Positions 1 to 10,160 of a stretch of 64,000 nt of DNA are shown one piece after another. The translations under genes and the position numbers were made by a program. The notes beneath the pieces were generated by a model that worked only from the letters and a program-made list of their open reading frames with translations, did not search any database and was not told the DNA's origin. Position 1 is the first letter of the stretch, and the number at the start of each line of letters is the position of its first letter. This DNA comes from Rutpela maculata (lineage: Eukaryota; Arthropoda; Insecta; Coleoptera; Cerambycidae), in the NCBI GenBank assembly GCA_936432065.2, contig OW386289.2, forward strand, positions 165,105,348 to 165,169,347, given 5' to 3'.

Positions 1-604
1 TGCTGGATCGTGTGAAGACCTCTATAATGTTATTTTTTTTTAATAGAAATCCTATTTTTTACACTAGTAAAGCCCAAAATACTGACCTTCCATTTAATGA
101 ACAATACCGAGTATAATACTTTTATTTTCAATATTAATTTACTTTGAAATAATCCGATTTCTTTATGTAGGTGCTATTTTCTTCAGTTAGTTATTTAATG
201 AAACGAAGAGGTATGTGCATGCATTAAATTTTACAAGCAAGCCATGACACTCACAGATTGTTATTCCTGAAAAACGTAAACAGACATAATAAAATCTGGC
301 AGAATTTACTAATAATAATTGTTTTCCCCAATCTTAATAGGGAAAAAATGAAATTACTGAAATTATTCAAAAAGCATTCCTTGAGGTTCAATATATTTTT
401 GGGCTCTACTGTTGGTTTCTCCTAGCACTTTCTACATTTGAGCAGCTACTGTTGCAAAAGCTTCGTGAATTTTCACTTTCAACTCCTGGATGTTTCTTGA
501 TGAAGTTAAATAAATCCGTTTGTGATGTATGGCATCGGTTTTACAAAATAGTACCATAAAAAAATCGAGTCATTTCAAAATATATGAGGATGAAAACTAA
601 ATTA
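1..604. other. AT-rich stretch without a recognisable gene
   Basis: I see no open frame with family features, no RNA gene and no clear transposon end. The stretch is AT-rich with short homopolymers. Confidence 0.5.
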
Positions 605-969
605 CACTCAATTTATAAACTTTGACTTTGACGATGCCGTTCAAGTTTGATGTTCCCGTTGCCGTTCACAGAAATGAACCGTTTATAAATTTTGCTGTTT
701 GTCGCACACTATTTAAAGGTAAGTTCTCATGTCATAACATTTTTTTTTCAATATACGTAAAACTTAAAAGGGAAATGTTATGTCTATATAGTATTTGGTT
801 TATATTTATTTTGTTTTTGAACTTCTGTGTATTCAGTTTGAAACGTGTATATTTACAATTTAGTTGTATATAAAAATAAACAAAATTGCGAAAATTAATC
901 ACGTATAAAACACTTCACTTTCATTGGAAACCTCGGGAACGGCAATGTCAAATTCATATAAATTGAGTG
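605..969. mobile_element. 365-bp MITE, TTA target duplication (PIF/Harbinger-like?)
   Basis: The ends are inverted: CACTCAATTTATA opens the element and TATAAATTGAGTG closes it. The match continues less perfectly inward, through a GCCGTTC motif near both ends. TTA lies on both sides (602-604 and 970-972). A 3-bp TTA/TAA duplication is typical of PIF/Harbinger elements, so this is probably a non-autonomous member. No transposase is visible. The superfamily call rests only on the duplication. Confidence 0.6.
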
Positions 970-972
970 TTA

Positions 973-1610
973 TACATTAAATGAAAGGTTAGTGTTTTGG
1001 ACTTTGGCTAAAATAAATAAAATAGTATTTCAATTAAAAAAAATTGAATCAATCATTAATTTTTATGTTTTTACGAAAAATAGTATTTCAATTCAAAATG
1101 GTGGTTTTTGCCGAAATAAAAGTTTATTTAAATGCTGCAATAAAAGTGAAAGTAATACATTATATTCAAATCATACTGATTATTTGAAAACAGTCCTACA
1201 GTTGCCAACTTAGCTTTAGCACTTTTTAGAAATTATAACGCAATTGTATCGAGAATTCCATTAAGAAAATATCGTTAAATATTGGATATAAAGGTTCTAA
1301 AGCATACTGATCAATAATATTGCATTAGTTTTTCAGTAAAAAAATGCCTAATATGACTTCTCGAAAAATCGACCATTTTTTTCTTAATAAAAGTGCACGC
1401 CAATGACTGAAATAGTAAAGGTCTTTGATACTGATCCAAATTTGGTTGAAATAGGACGTTTAATAACAATAACTGAGCTATGAAGGTGTTAAAGTACTTA
1501 CTGCGAAAAGTGGGACACACTGTATATCAAGATTCCATTTTTTCCACTTATAAATCTTATGATTATGAAATGTTTCCAGCACCCTCTATATTATTTTTCA
1601 AAATTAATAC
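973..1610. other. Intergenic DNA with a possible transposon end near 1515
   Basis: No gene was found. At 1510-1525 the string GGACACACTGTATAT resembles the outer end of insect mariner-type elements, but no partner end was identified. Confidence 0.4.
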
Positions 1611-2388
1611 TATGCAGGGTGCGCCACTAAAAACTCCCCAGACATGTAACTTTTTTACTTTTGGAGCGATGACCATGTAGGGCACATCAAATTGTAAACA
1701 TTTTTAAAGCCTTTAAACATGCATACAGAGTGATTTAAAAAAAATTAGAATAATTGTAAAGTAAGGAAACTTAATTTCTTTGAATATTTTTTTACCTCAC
1801 CCTGTACATGAACTGTGTTAATGTTTTCTTATAAACGTTTTAATAGCTTCAATTTATGTTATTAAAATAAAAAATTTTAAAAAATAAAAATTTTGCAATT
1901 TCCTATTTAGTTTTTAGTTTTAATATAAGTTTGTTTTTAAAATTATTTATTTATTTTCTTTCTTGTTTCTGTTTTGTTACGTTGAATATTGTTTGTGATA
2001 TGTCTTTTGCAAATAAACCATAACATTATTATTTACATTCTTTTCGATCAAAGTTATTTTTAAAAAAATCAGTTTGGAATCAGAAAGTGTTTTTAATTTC
2101 TTTCTCTAAAACCAAAAAGAATTTCGAATATGACGTAATAACATAAATTGAAGCTAATTAAAACCTTTATAAGAAAACATTAACGCAGTTCATGTACAGG
2201 ATGAGGTAAAAAAATATTCAAGAAAATTAAGTTTTCTTTCTTAACAACTTAAAGAAAAAATTAAGTCACTCTGTACACATGTTTAAATGCCTTAAAAATA
2301 TCTACAATTTGATGTGCCCAACATGGTCGTCGCTTAGAAAATAAGAAAGTTACAAGCCTGGGGAGTTTTAAGTGGCGCACCCTGTATA
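1611..2388. mobile_element. Long-TIR non-autonomous DNA transposon (~780 bp)
   Basis: The left end (TATGCAGGGTGCGCCACT) and right end (AGTGGCGCACCCTGTATA) are inverted copies. The inverted match runs inward for about 260 bp on each side (1611-1870 and 2130-2388). It includes the shared segments ACATGAACTG and ATAACATAAATTGAAGC. There is no coding capacity. Outer bases TATRCAGGG suggest a TA-inserting mariner-type family, but the duplication cannot be proved here. Confidence 0.65.
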
Positions 2389-2705
2389 ATAACTTTCTTC
2401 AGCATCCCCAAAAAAACCGTTAGATAGTGACAGTCATCACAAAAAATTAAAATAAAAAATTATCTTTAAAAGCAACTTTTTAAGGTTGTTATAGGTGCAT
2501 GTTGGGCCATTTTTTTTTACCGAAGAGTGCAATTTGGCCCATCATTAAATGCATGGGTGCATATAATTTTTTTTTAAATATAAGTAGCCCATCAATTTTA
2601 TAGTCAAACAAATCAACTTTATAAATATAAGCAGTACTCACATTTCAAGAAAGGGGTTTGATACAAAATTCTAAGTGCATGGTCACCGAAGTAACTCAGT
2701 CCATC

Positions 2706-3269
2706 TCAATTAGTACCACCAGATTCGGCCTCCTTCTCCTGGTATAATCTCAGCAAATCCATAGCATCTTGTGCTTGCCTTTTCTCACACAAAAACCGTC
2801 CAGAGGCCTCCTTTAACTGCTCCAGAAAGATCTTGTCAGGAAATGTTATGTCAACAAGAGACTCTGGGTCCATATCACTCAACAACTCCAATTCGGCGCC
2901 TCCCAGAAGAGAAACATGACACAAGTTATGCTTTAATTTTCCAACCAAACCAGCCAATTCAGCTCCACCCTTACCATCATCAACTTGGTCCATGTTAAGT
3001 CGACATGGAGGAGATGGTGGTAACCAGCTCTGTTCTGATGTAAGCACCATAAGGCTAGTGTTTGGATCTAACGTACCAAAATACTCCTCATCGTCTATCT
3101 CTGTGCCATCGGTCTCAAGAACAACAGTAATATCTCCTCCAATATTAAGTTTTTCCAAAACTTTTGAGGTTAAGTCCTCCAGTGAGGATGCCACTACACC
3201 TTTTCTGACCTCACGTGAAACATTGGTAATCTTAAATGGTTTTCCGGATTGATTGTTGATATCTTCCAT
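2706..3269 (-). CDS. CIDE-N domain protein, DFF45/ICAD-like (Drep family)
   Basis: This intact single-exon frame encodes 187 residues. Residues about 10-80 match the CIDE-N fold of apoptotic DNA-fragmentation factors: KPFKITNVSREVRKGVVASS, then an ETDGTEIDDEEYF acidic turn and TSLMVLTSEQSWLPP. The rest (SLVDITFPDKIFLEQLKEAS and a KR-rich helix) resembles the C-terminal helical part of the inhibitor subunit. The family regulates the caspase-activated DNase through CIDE-CIDE binding. At 187 residues it is shorter than typical ICAD (around 300). It may be a Drep paralogue, a truncated form or an intact retrocopy; the lack of introns fits the last. The start at 3267-3269 is the first ATG and places the CIDE-N domain at the usual distance. 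The domain call is firm; which family member is not. Confidence 0.8.
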   Translation of the reverse strand: MEDINNQSGKPFKITNVSREVRKGVVASSLEDLTSKVLEKLNIGGDITVVLETDGTEIDDEEYFGTLDPNTSLMVLTSEQSWLPPSPPCRLNMDQVDDGKGGAELAGLVGKLKHNLCHVSLLGGAELELLSDMDPESLVDITFPDKIFLEQLKEASGRFLCEKRQAQDAMDLLRLYQEKEAESGGTN

Positions 3270-4079
3270 TGCAAAAAAAATATTTTTACATTTATTTCAC
3301 AGCTTAAGACTGAGAGGCGATGCAGGTGCTGCTTCTTTCAAATCTTTGTTTAGACTACGTTACGTTGGTTGCCGCCCTCCTCACACATGAGTTTTACTGG
3401 TTGCGCGCATGGCGGCTAAAAGGTCACCACCGGTCATGTCTGATACAGGCAATCGATATTATTACCCTCACCTAGTACTCCAGACCATTTAGGATTGAAT
3501 TAATTAGGTATTTTTAATTGGAAGTATTTTTAAACGTATAATGATGTCTATATATATTCTGTTTGTATGTAGTTACACAGGTACAGAAAATAGTAGGTGA
3601 AGCTCAGTGCGGTGGCGCATGCAAATTGAACATACCTGCCAAGCAAAACACTCCAAAATAATTTTTCATTGTAAGATGTGGACAACAGTAGAATGGGATT
3701 CCTCTATAAGAGAATTTATAGCGGCCCATTTGCGTTCAAATTTCTAATGCGGATGTTCAGTTCGAATAATGGCATCTGCACTACTTCTTATAGAAAAGAC
3801 TAGTGATAAATTCGTTAAATTCCCTTTTTTAATTTTGGATAATTTTTTTTACTCATGATGCAGCGAAATAACAATAAACATAACTTATTTTGTTTAGTTA
3901 AAAATTATTAGGTATCGATTACAGATCAGTCACAGCACAGATGTAAATAACATAAAGTAAAAAAGTTAGATCATACACTAGGCATCTATGAAGACACCTA
4001 ATAATTAATATTTATGTTTAAAAAAAAGGTTGTTCTTAATATTTAATTACTTTAAGAAGCTGTTATAATTTGTGATACG
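3270..4079. other. Upstream/intergenic region of the CIDE-N gene
   Basis: GC is higher than background just upstream of the CIDE-N start (about 3340-3450), which suits a promoter but shows no diagnostic box. The remainder is AT-rich without recognised genes. Confidence 0.4.
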
Positions 4080-4960
4080 TTTGAATAATATAAATTTACG
4101 CAGGAAGGTCAGAAGCTGAATGGGTCTACTCAGAACAACTAAATCTACACTCGACAATACACCGCTAAGCACACGTACCACTATATTCCAGGTGGAACTA
4201 GTGGGAAGTCTGCAAGCAGTAACAGAAGTCACAAACTCAGGCATCAATGAAAAAGTATGGTGCACATATCAGCTGTAGGGCAGACTCTGGGCTGGTTCTG
4301 TAAATTAGAAAAACCTTGGATGTGCTTACACAACATGACTATATATGTCCAGCTCTGCTGGGTGAGAGCATTATGGATTTCAGGGTAACGAGGAATCAGA
4401 TGCTCCAGTCATAAGGGCGATCTGAGAGCATCCTGTATGGTCCGGAACTTGCAATAGCTCTCTCTGATTCAGTCCAAAGTTTCTTGTTAAAAAACTATAC
4501 ACTCAAACACCACGCAGACTGCTGGAGTGGTCTAAGTAGCTGCAGACATAGCAGATGGCTTTGGCCACTTCCAGTCATAAGTTAGTCAAACACTGCGTCT
4601 CTAGAGATGTCGAGGAGTAATCTACATATTTATGTAAGATTACTAAGAGGACACTGCAGACTAAGCAAACACGTACATACATACTGGGATGATAGCTGAC
4701 CCAAGTATAGAGAGAGTAATATGGAAGACGAGACTGCTGAGCATATCTTGTGTCACTACTGCCCTGGTCTCGACGAAAAGAGGATCTATACTGGGGAAAT
4801 TCTGGCCCAGTATGGCTAGTATAGGTGACATCCTACTAGGCCTCCTCCTCAACTGCATCACAAAGTGTTGGTAGGCTTGAGAAACGAGGGGCTTGTTAGG
4901 TATACTTATCACAAAACAGGCCCACCCACGAGGCCTGAGTGCATGTGAGCACGAACCTCC
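4080..4960 (+). pseudogene. RNase H / C-terminal tail of a degraded LINE
   Basis: Fragments in shifting frames match the end of a non-LTR retrotransposon ORF2. Near 4370-4420 GNEESDAPVIRA matches the RNase H G-N-E-x-A-D region. At 4640-4780 LLRGHCRLSKHVHTYW is followed by EDETAEHILCHYCPGLDEKR, the H/C-rich motif that follows RNase H in Jockey/R1/I-type elements. Several stops and frame changes show it is dead. The element's RT is not present upstream. Confidence 0.7.
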
Positions 4961-5269
4961 AAATAATAATAAAGGATTCAATCCAAATTTACCTATCTTG
5001 TTTATAACTATACCCATCTTGTTTAGGTAATTTTCTTGATACAAGAAATTAAGCGTTTTTGTAAAAATTAGAAATACATCCATCTCTGAACCCTTACCAG
5101 TAAAACTGTGCTAAGAAATCAGCTCAAATATTATTATAAAATAAAACCAGGAGTCCTACCTTAATTTTTTCCAGAGAGCATAAACCGATATAAAATTAAC
5201 TAACTCGGTAGATTTTTTATTTATCTACATAGCTGCATTTAAACACTCTTTTCTTTAAACAATGCTTCA

Positions 5270-7715
5270 CATATTTATTTATTTTTTTTTTTTTATTTAT
5301 ATAGTTACACCACCCCACAGTAAAAACCAATTACGGGGTGGGAAAAAAACACAATACAATAATTTATACCTAATGGTAAATAAAATACGAACAGACAAAA
5401 AGGAAAACGAACAGATTATATACATGCATAATACACTAACAGATTAAAAGAATATTAAAATAAAATTACAGATTACTACGAAAAGATACACTTAATACTT
5501 GAAATACTCGAGTAAAATATATCAAGCTGTCCTTCAATAGACATGTAAGTGTTACACATAAAAAATAAGGGAGAGAACATCAGAGCATTTGTTCGTGGAG
5601 TGGGAAGATAAAATGTTTTATGATTACGCGTCTCAAATGAGGGGGCATGAAAATTTAACATATTCAAGATGTTAGGGCAATCGATGAGATTAAAAATTAA
5701 CTTGTGCAAAAACAAAAGAGAACAAAGTTTCCTGCGGTCGTGTAAACTAAGAAAACCAAATCTATTTAGCAACTGTCCATGTTCGAAGCCAACAGTGGGA
5801 TATACACGATCAATTTTGTACGAAACGAATTTTAGATAGCGCCGTTGTATATTCTCTATGCTATTACAATATTTATTATATCCTGGATTCCAAATAAGTG
5901 AAGCATATTCAAGTCTGGATTTAACAAATGCAGAATAAAGAAGATTTAATAATTCAATGTCATCAAAACCACTTGAATTTCTAATCACAAAACCCAAACT
6001 TTTATAAGCAGAGAGAACAATATTTTCTATATGTTTGTTAAAATTTAGTTTCGAGTCGAATAGAACCCCCAAGTCATTAAACTCATCTGATCTATTTAAT
6101 ACGGTATCGTTCAACTCATAATCGAATAACAGTGGATTATTCTTTCTGCAGAGAGACAGAACGTTACATTTGGCGATGTTTAAAGGCAGATTATTTAGAA
6201 GACACCAGTCATTAACATAATTTAAATTACTTTGGAGTAACGCACAATCCTCGTCAGTATCAACAGTACAATACAATTTCATGTCATCAGCATATAGCAG
6301 ACAGTTGACATCAACACAAGTCGCTAAATCGTTAATAAATAAAATAAATAATAGAGGCCCCAGCACTGAGCCTTGGGGTACTCCGGAAGTAGCTAGAAAT
6401 TGATCAGACTTAAAGCCACGGTATTCTACATATTGGCTCCTTCCAGTTAAAAAAGATGATAGCAGGGAAGTTAGCAAGTCTGAAAAACCGAATACTTTAA
6501 GTTTATGTAGGAGAATGCCGTGGTCAAGTCTGTCAAAAGCTTTGGAAAAATCAGTATATATAACGTCAACTTGTTTGCCCGCATCGATAGCCTCAGAAAT
6601 AAATTGTGTGACAGTGAATAAATTTGTAACTGTTGACCTACCCTTTACAAAGCCATGTTGAGATATACTGATCTGCCCTCGCACATTATTATAAATTTGG
6701 TCATATAAAGAAATTTCAAAGACTTTGGCGAAATTACAAATTATCGTAATAGGACGATAATTTGCAACGTAACTTTTATCTCCCTTTTTAAAAACTGGAC
6801 ACACTCTGGATAATTTCCACCAATCTGGGAATACACCGGATTTTAAACATAAATTAAAAATAATCGTTAGTGGGTAAACAAAAGCGTACGCACAGTCTCT
6901 AATAATAAAAGCCGGTATGTCATCCGGTCCCTTAGTGAACTTAGGCTTCAGTTTTAGTAAAGCTTCTAAAACATTGACTTCATTAAACATATTTATATGC
7001 GTGAAATTTGTTGTGCTAAGTACATCACCAGGGTTCCAATTAGCGTTATTCGGAGTATATGCAGTTTGAAAAAACGAGGCAAAAGCGTTGACAATGTCTA
7101 AGGGATCTCTGTATTCACGGTCGTTATATATTACATGATCAGGCAAAGAGCCACTGTTTCTTTTGGAATTTACATAGGACCAGAACTGTTTCGTGTTTGA
7201 TTTAATATTATTTTGTAATCCATTCAGATAATCTTTGTAGGAGTTATTAACATCGATTTTTATTTTTGCTCTTAACTGTTTAAATTCGTCATAAGACTTT
7301 GCATTGTTATGTTTTTTATAATCTCTCCACACAATCGCTTTTTTCTTGATGTCCAAGATAATACTGTTTGTATACCAAGGTGGATATTTTCTGGGGCGTG
7401 ACACATGTTTGGGGACATATAATTCAAAAACATACATCAGCAGCTCATAAAATGTCTCACATGCTAAGTTACAGTTCTGAATCTCAGATAAAAATGTCCA
7501 ATCAAGTGAGTTTAAATGAGTATATAAATTTAAAAAGTCTGCTTTTCGGAAATTAAAAGTTTCAGTATTGTTCAACGGAAATACATTATTCTTCACGGAT
7601 ACTTTACAAATTATACCTATGTTAAGTGCGGGATGATGAAGATCTTCAGGAAGTAGTACATCTTTAGATTTTACAACATCGCAATTTTTATTGGATAGGA
7701 CTAGATCTAACATAT
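5270..7715 (-). mobile_element. 5'-truncated LINE insertion (CR1/Jockey group)
   Basis: The insertion reads on the minus strand. A T-rich run at 5279-5300 represents its A-rich 3' end. The string ACATAT occurs at both junctions (5269-5274 and 7710-7715) and may be a short target duplication. The 5' end breaks inside the endonuclease-RT linker, as expected for target-primed reverse transcription. Confidence 0.65.
5476..7713 (-). CDS. Non-LTR retrotransposon reverse transcriptase, N-truncated but open
   Basis: The frame has 745 codons and no interruption. Residues 1-50 (MLDLVLSNKN...HHPALNI) are the last part of the apurinic-type endonuclease domain. An RT domain follows at about 285-560, with PANYRPI-like VANYRPITI (315-325), YTDFSKAFDRLDH (386), SGVPQGSVLGPLLF (443) and the catalytic YADD (474-477). 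The C-terminal region carries the SRLEYASLIWNP motif typical of CR1/Jockey-group elements. The apparent start codon coincides with the truncation junction (7711-7713), so it is an accident of insertion rather than the native ORF2 start. The intact frame suggests a recent insertion. The missing endonuclease means it cannot be autonomous. Confidence 0.85.
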   Translation of the reverse strand: MLDLVLSNKNCDVVKSKDVLLPEDLHHPALNIGIICKVSVKNNVFPLNNTETFNFRKADFLNLYTHLNSLDWTFLSEIQNCNLACETFYELLMYVFELYVPKHVSRPRKYPPWYTNSIILDIKKKAIVWRDYKKHNNAKSYDEFKQLRAKIKIDVNNSYKDYLNGLQNNIKSNTKQFWSYVNSKRNSGSLPDHVIYNDREYRDPLDIVNAFASFFQTAYTPNNANWNPGDVLSTTNFTHINMFNEVNVLEALLKLKPKFTKGPDDIPAFIIRDCAYAFVYPLTIIFNLCLKSGVFPDWWKLSRVCPVFKKGDKSYVANYRPITIICNFAKVFEISLYDQIYNNVRGQISISQHGFVKGRSTVTNLFTVTQFISEAIDAGKQVDVIYTDFSKAFDRLDHGILLHKLKVFGFSDLLTSLLSSFLTGRSQYVEYRGFKSDQFLATSGVPQGSVLGPLLFILFINDLATCVDVNCLLYADDMKLYCTVDTDEDCALLQSNLNYVNDWCLLNNLPLNIAKCNVLSLCRKNNPLLFDYELNDTVLNRSDEFNDLGVLFDSKLNFNKHIENIVLSAYKSLGFVIRNSSGFDDIELLNLLYSAFVKSRLEYASLIWNPGYNKYCNSIENIQRRYLKFVSYKIDRVYPTVGFEHGQLLNRFGFLSLHDRRKLCSLLFLHKLIFNLIDCPNILNMLNFHAPSFETRNHKTFYLPTPRTNALMFSPLFFMCNTYMSIEGQLDIFYSSISSIKCIFS

Positions 7716-8232
7716 ACTTAATACAGATAACAACATCCTCAACTTACTCATTGAAGATACTCATAAAGCAATGACTAAATACTTAATTTAACTAGTGCAT
7801 ATTTAAACAATCTGCATTTTGGTTGACTCGTACATGACACGTAAGAGATATAGGTACTATACCCATCTCTTATGATGGCACAGTTGACTAAAACTTTAGA
7901 TGTTAATTTTATTTATGTGTAATTTAATTTTATGAACCATTATCAGAGAGCACAAAGGGATGTAAAATGAACTAATTTAGTTGATTTTTTATATACGTAT
8001 TTAGTTCTAGTTAAACACTCACATATGTAATGCAGATAACAAAATCCTCAACTTACCCATTTAAGATACCCACTCACAAAACAATGCTTAAACATCTAAT
8101 TTAACGTAAAAATTACAGATGCAGAGGTTATTATCCAGAAAAATACTGGATAATTGTATTTTGTAGATTTCACAGACGTTATTTTAGAAGAAAATACATG
8201 AGACAGAGGAGACCAACAAGAAACAGAAAAAT

Positions 8233-8592
8233 TAAGAAAATGCCACAGCCAACATTTAGACAATATTTGCCAATGTCTTTAAAAAATTTTTAGACCTAAA
8301 CAATATCAAAGTTATAAAAAATAAATGTAATGCATAACTATACATTTCCCAACTTCCTGCTTTAAAACTAAGTACTGTCGTGAGCAAAAAAAATAGGACA
8401 ACTATTTTTTCTAATGTAAATCTGTCTCTATTTGCACACTTGCAATGAATTTTGACAAATAACTGACAATGTCACAAAAATTAATGCTAGATGTGCACAA
8501 CCAGATTTTAGCAAAAATACGTTATAAGACTTGTGCCATTTTTTTGCGCACAAGAGTACCTCCATATTGGCTAAATGTTGGTTGTGGCATTT
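8233..8592. repeat. Inverted pair around a 300-bp spacer
   Basis: GAAAATGCCACAGCCAACAT near 8233-8260 reappears inverted at 8566-8592 (ATGTTGGTTGTGGCATTTTC). The spacer is AT-rich. This may be a small MITE; no target duplication was seen. Confidence 0.4.
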
Positions 8593-8604
8593 TCAATCCA
8601 ACAC

Positions 8605-9145
8605 GCATTTATCCTCATTCAGTAATATTATAGCTGATTCTCTAATTTTTCTTTTCTTGCTATGTCTCTTTTGTTAAAATTTTTGCCAAATCCCAGTTTA
8701 TTCTATGTATGTTCTCCCAAGCGTGTTCGCAAATCTTCGATTTCTGAATCTCATTCTTCCTAATGTAACCCCTGTGCTCACCCAATCTAACACTAAATGG
8801 TCTGGGTGACTCATCCACATAATGTTTATTACACTCACATGGAATACTATAAATGCAGTTTTTTAATTTTGCTTATGATTTTGCAATTATGTTTTTGTTA
8901 AAATAGACCTCAATGTATTGCCTGTTTGAAATATCGTCCTAATATCAAATCTATTGCCTACACGGCGTAGCTTTTCAGATAATCCGTATACATAAGGAAT
9001 TAACGTTGTGTACCGATTTGCGAACACGCTTGGGGAACTGACATAGAATAAATTGGGACTTGGCAAGAATTTTAACAAGAGACAGATAGCAAGAAGAGAA
9101 AAATTAAAGAATCAGCTATATTATTGAATGAGGATAAATGCATGC
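8605..9145 (-). mobile_element. Penelope-like element remnant (RT end plus GIY-YIG)
   Basis: On the minus strand, 9010-8887 encodes TTLIPYVYGLSEKLRR and an IRTIFQTGNTLRS stretch, matching the end of a Penelope-type RT. It is followed at about 8870-8690 by CIYSIPCECNKHYVDESPRP then VRLGEHRGYIRKNE and CEHAWENIHRINWD. That is the GIY-YIG-type endonuclease with its Cys/His signature, although the second motif block is degraded. A segment of the endonuclease end (8605-8740) is repeated in inverted orientation at 9013-9145. Stops follow the endonuclease, so the copy is dead. Confidence 0.75.
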
Positions 9146-9789
9146 AGAATTGTTCCGTAGATGTTTGCACATCCTGGTTGCCGATGTTAAAAGAACTTGA
9201 CAAACTGAATATATTATTTAAAATAACGCTATCAACTAGATATAGCAACAGTTCTGTGTATGCAGTACCTATGGATACTGAATATAACTGAATATAACAA
9301 ATATATTCTTAAAGCTGTGTATTTAATATACATGGCACACAAACACTTATAATAATTATACGCTTTGAGAAAGGAAACAGATTCGGTTTCCAAAAGTCAG
9401 CAAAATACATTATTTTTATATTTTTGTTCTTATTCATCTAACTGCTCCTTTGACGTAAAAGTCATCGACGTAGAGGTTATTTCCCAGTAAAATACTGGAT
9501 TTACTGTATTATTCTGTAGATTTCACGGACTTTGTATAAAAGAAAATATATGTGGCAGAGCATCCTAATAACAAAGAGAAAAATAAGTACCTCCATGTAT
9601 AGACGGTCCTTGCCACAAACTATAAACAAAAGATATCGTGCTTAGATGTATATTTGCATATTCTATATCTTTATCCGTAACAAAATAGATTAGAGAGCCA
9701 ATCATGATAAGGTACCTGATAAACGATGGTGATAAATAAATATAACAATGTACATAAGAATAAAATGGCATTGTTATAACACTAGTTAC
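9146..9789. other. AT-rich DNA downstream of the Penelope remnant
   Basis: Only the diverged repeat module noted at 9465-9560 was recognised. No gene was found. Confidence 0.4.
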
Positions 9790-9905
9790 TTTATTAAATA
9801 AGCATTTAGAAAACTAAAGTTACATCGCGTTACATTAGCTTACATTAAATAAGACATGAGACAAAAATATAGATAATACAATAATTCTTTACACATAAAG
9901 ATAGA

Positions 9906-10118
9906 TTACAATACACTACATGGTGTTTTTTCACGGAAAGGATTAACGCGTTGGCTGGAAAAACCAACCAGCAAGCAGTCATCCTGCTCGTGTTCCGTAA
10001 TGTATCTTATGATGTCTTTTACTGCCAACGACACTGGCATTCTTTTTATAGCGGCCTCTCGGCGCAGCTGGTCCGTAACGAGACGCTGTTGTTGAAGGTT
10101 TGAGACCACCATGTCCAT
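9906..10118 (-). CDS. Ggamma1: G protein gamma subunit (Ggamma1-like)
   Basis: The 70-residue frame starts MDMVVSNLQQQRLVTDQLRR and ends VNPFREKTPCSVL. These are the two hallmarks of invertebrate G-gamma: the N-terminal coiled coil that pairs with G-beta, and the NPF-REK tail with a CaaX box. The final Leu in CSVL predicts geranylgeranylation and membrane anchoring of the beta-gamma dimer. I chose the ATG at 10116-10118 because it gives exactly the family length. An upstream in-frame ATG at 10160 would add 14 non-conserved residues. A pyrimidine-AG just upstream (ACCATAGGCCTCTCAG on the minus strand) could be a 5'-UTR splice acceptor. An AATAAA signal lies on the minus strand at 9790-9795. 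The coding part has no intron, so an intact retrocopy cannot be excluded. Confidence 0.85.
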   Translation of the reverse strand: MDMVVSNLQQQRLVTDQLRREAAIKRMPVSLAVKDIIRYITEHEQDDCLLVGFSSQRVNPFREKTPCSVL

Positions 10119-10160
10119 CAACGCTGTATCTGAGAGGCCTATGGTGAAAACTTTTATCAA

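Larger units (their letters stand above)
5160..8110. repeat. Diverged duplicated local unit, split by a LINE insertion
   Basis: A unit containing CAGAGAGCA...GATTTTTTAT...TTAAACACTC...ATCCTCAACTTAC occurs at about 7925-8110. It occurs again as 5170-5270 joined to 7716-7800, with the LINE lying between the halves. A second module (GCAGAGGTTATT...AATACTGGAT...GTAGATTTCAC) occurs at 8115-8215 and again at 9465-9560. Confidence 0.5.
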
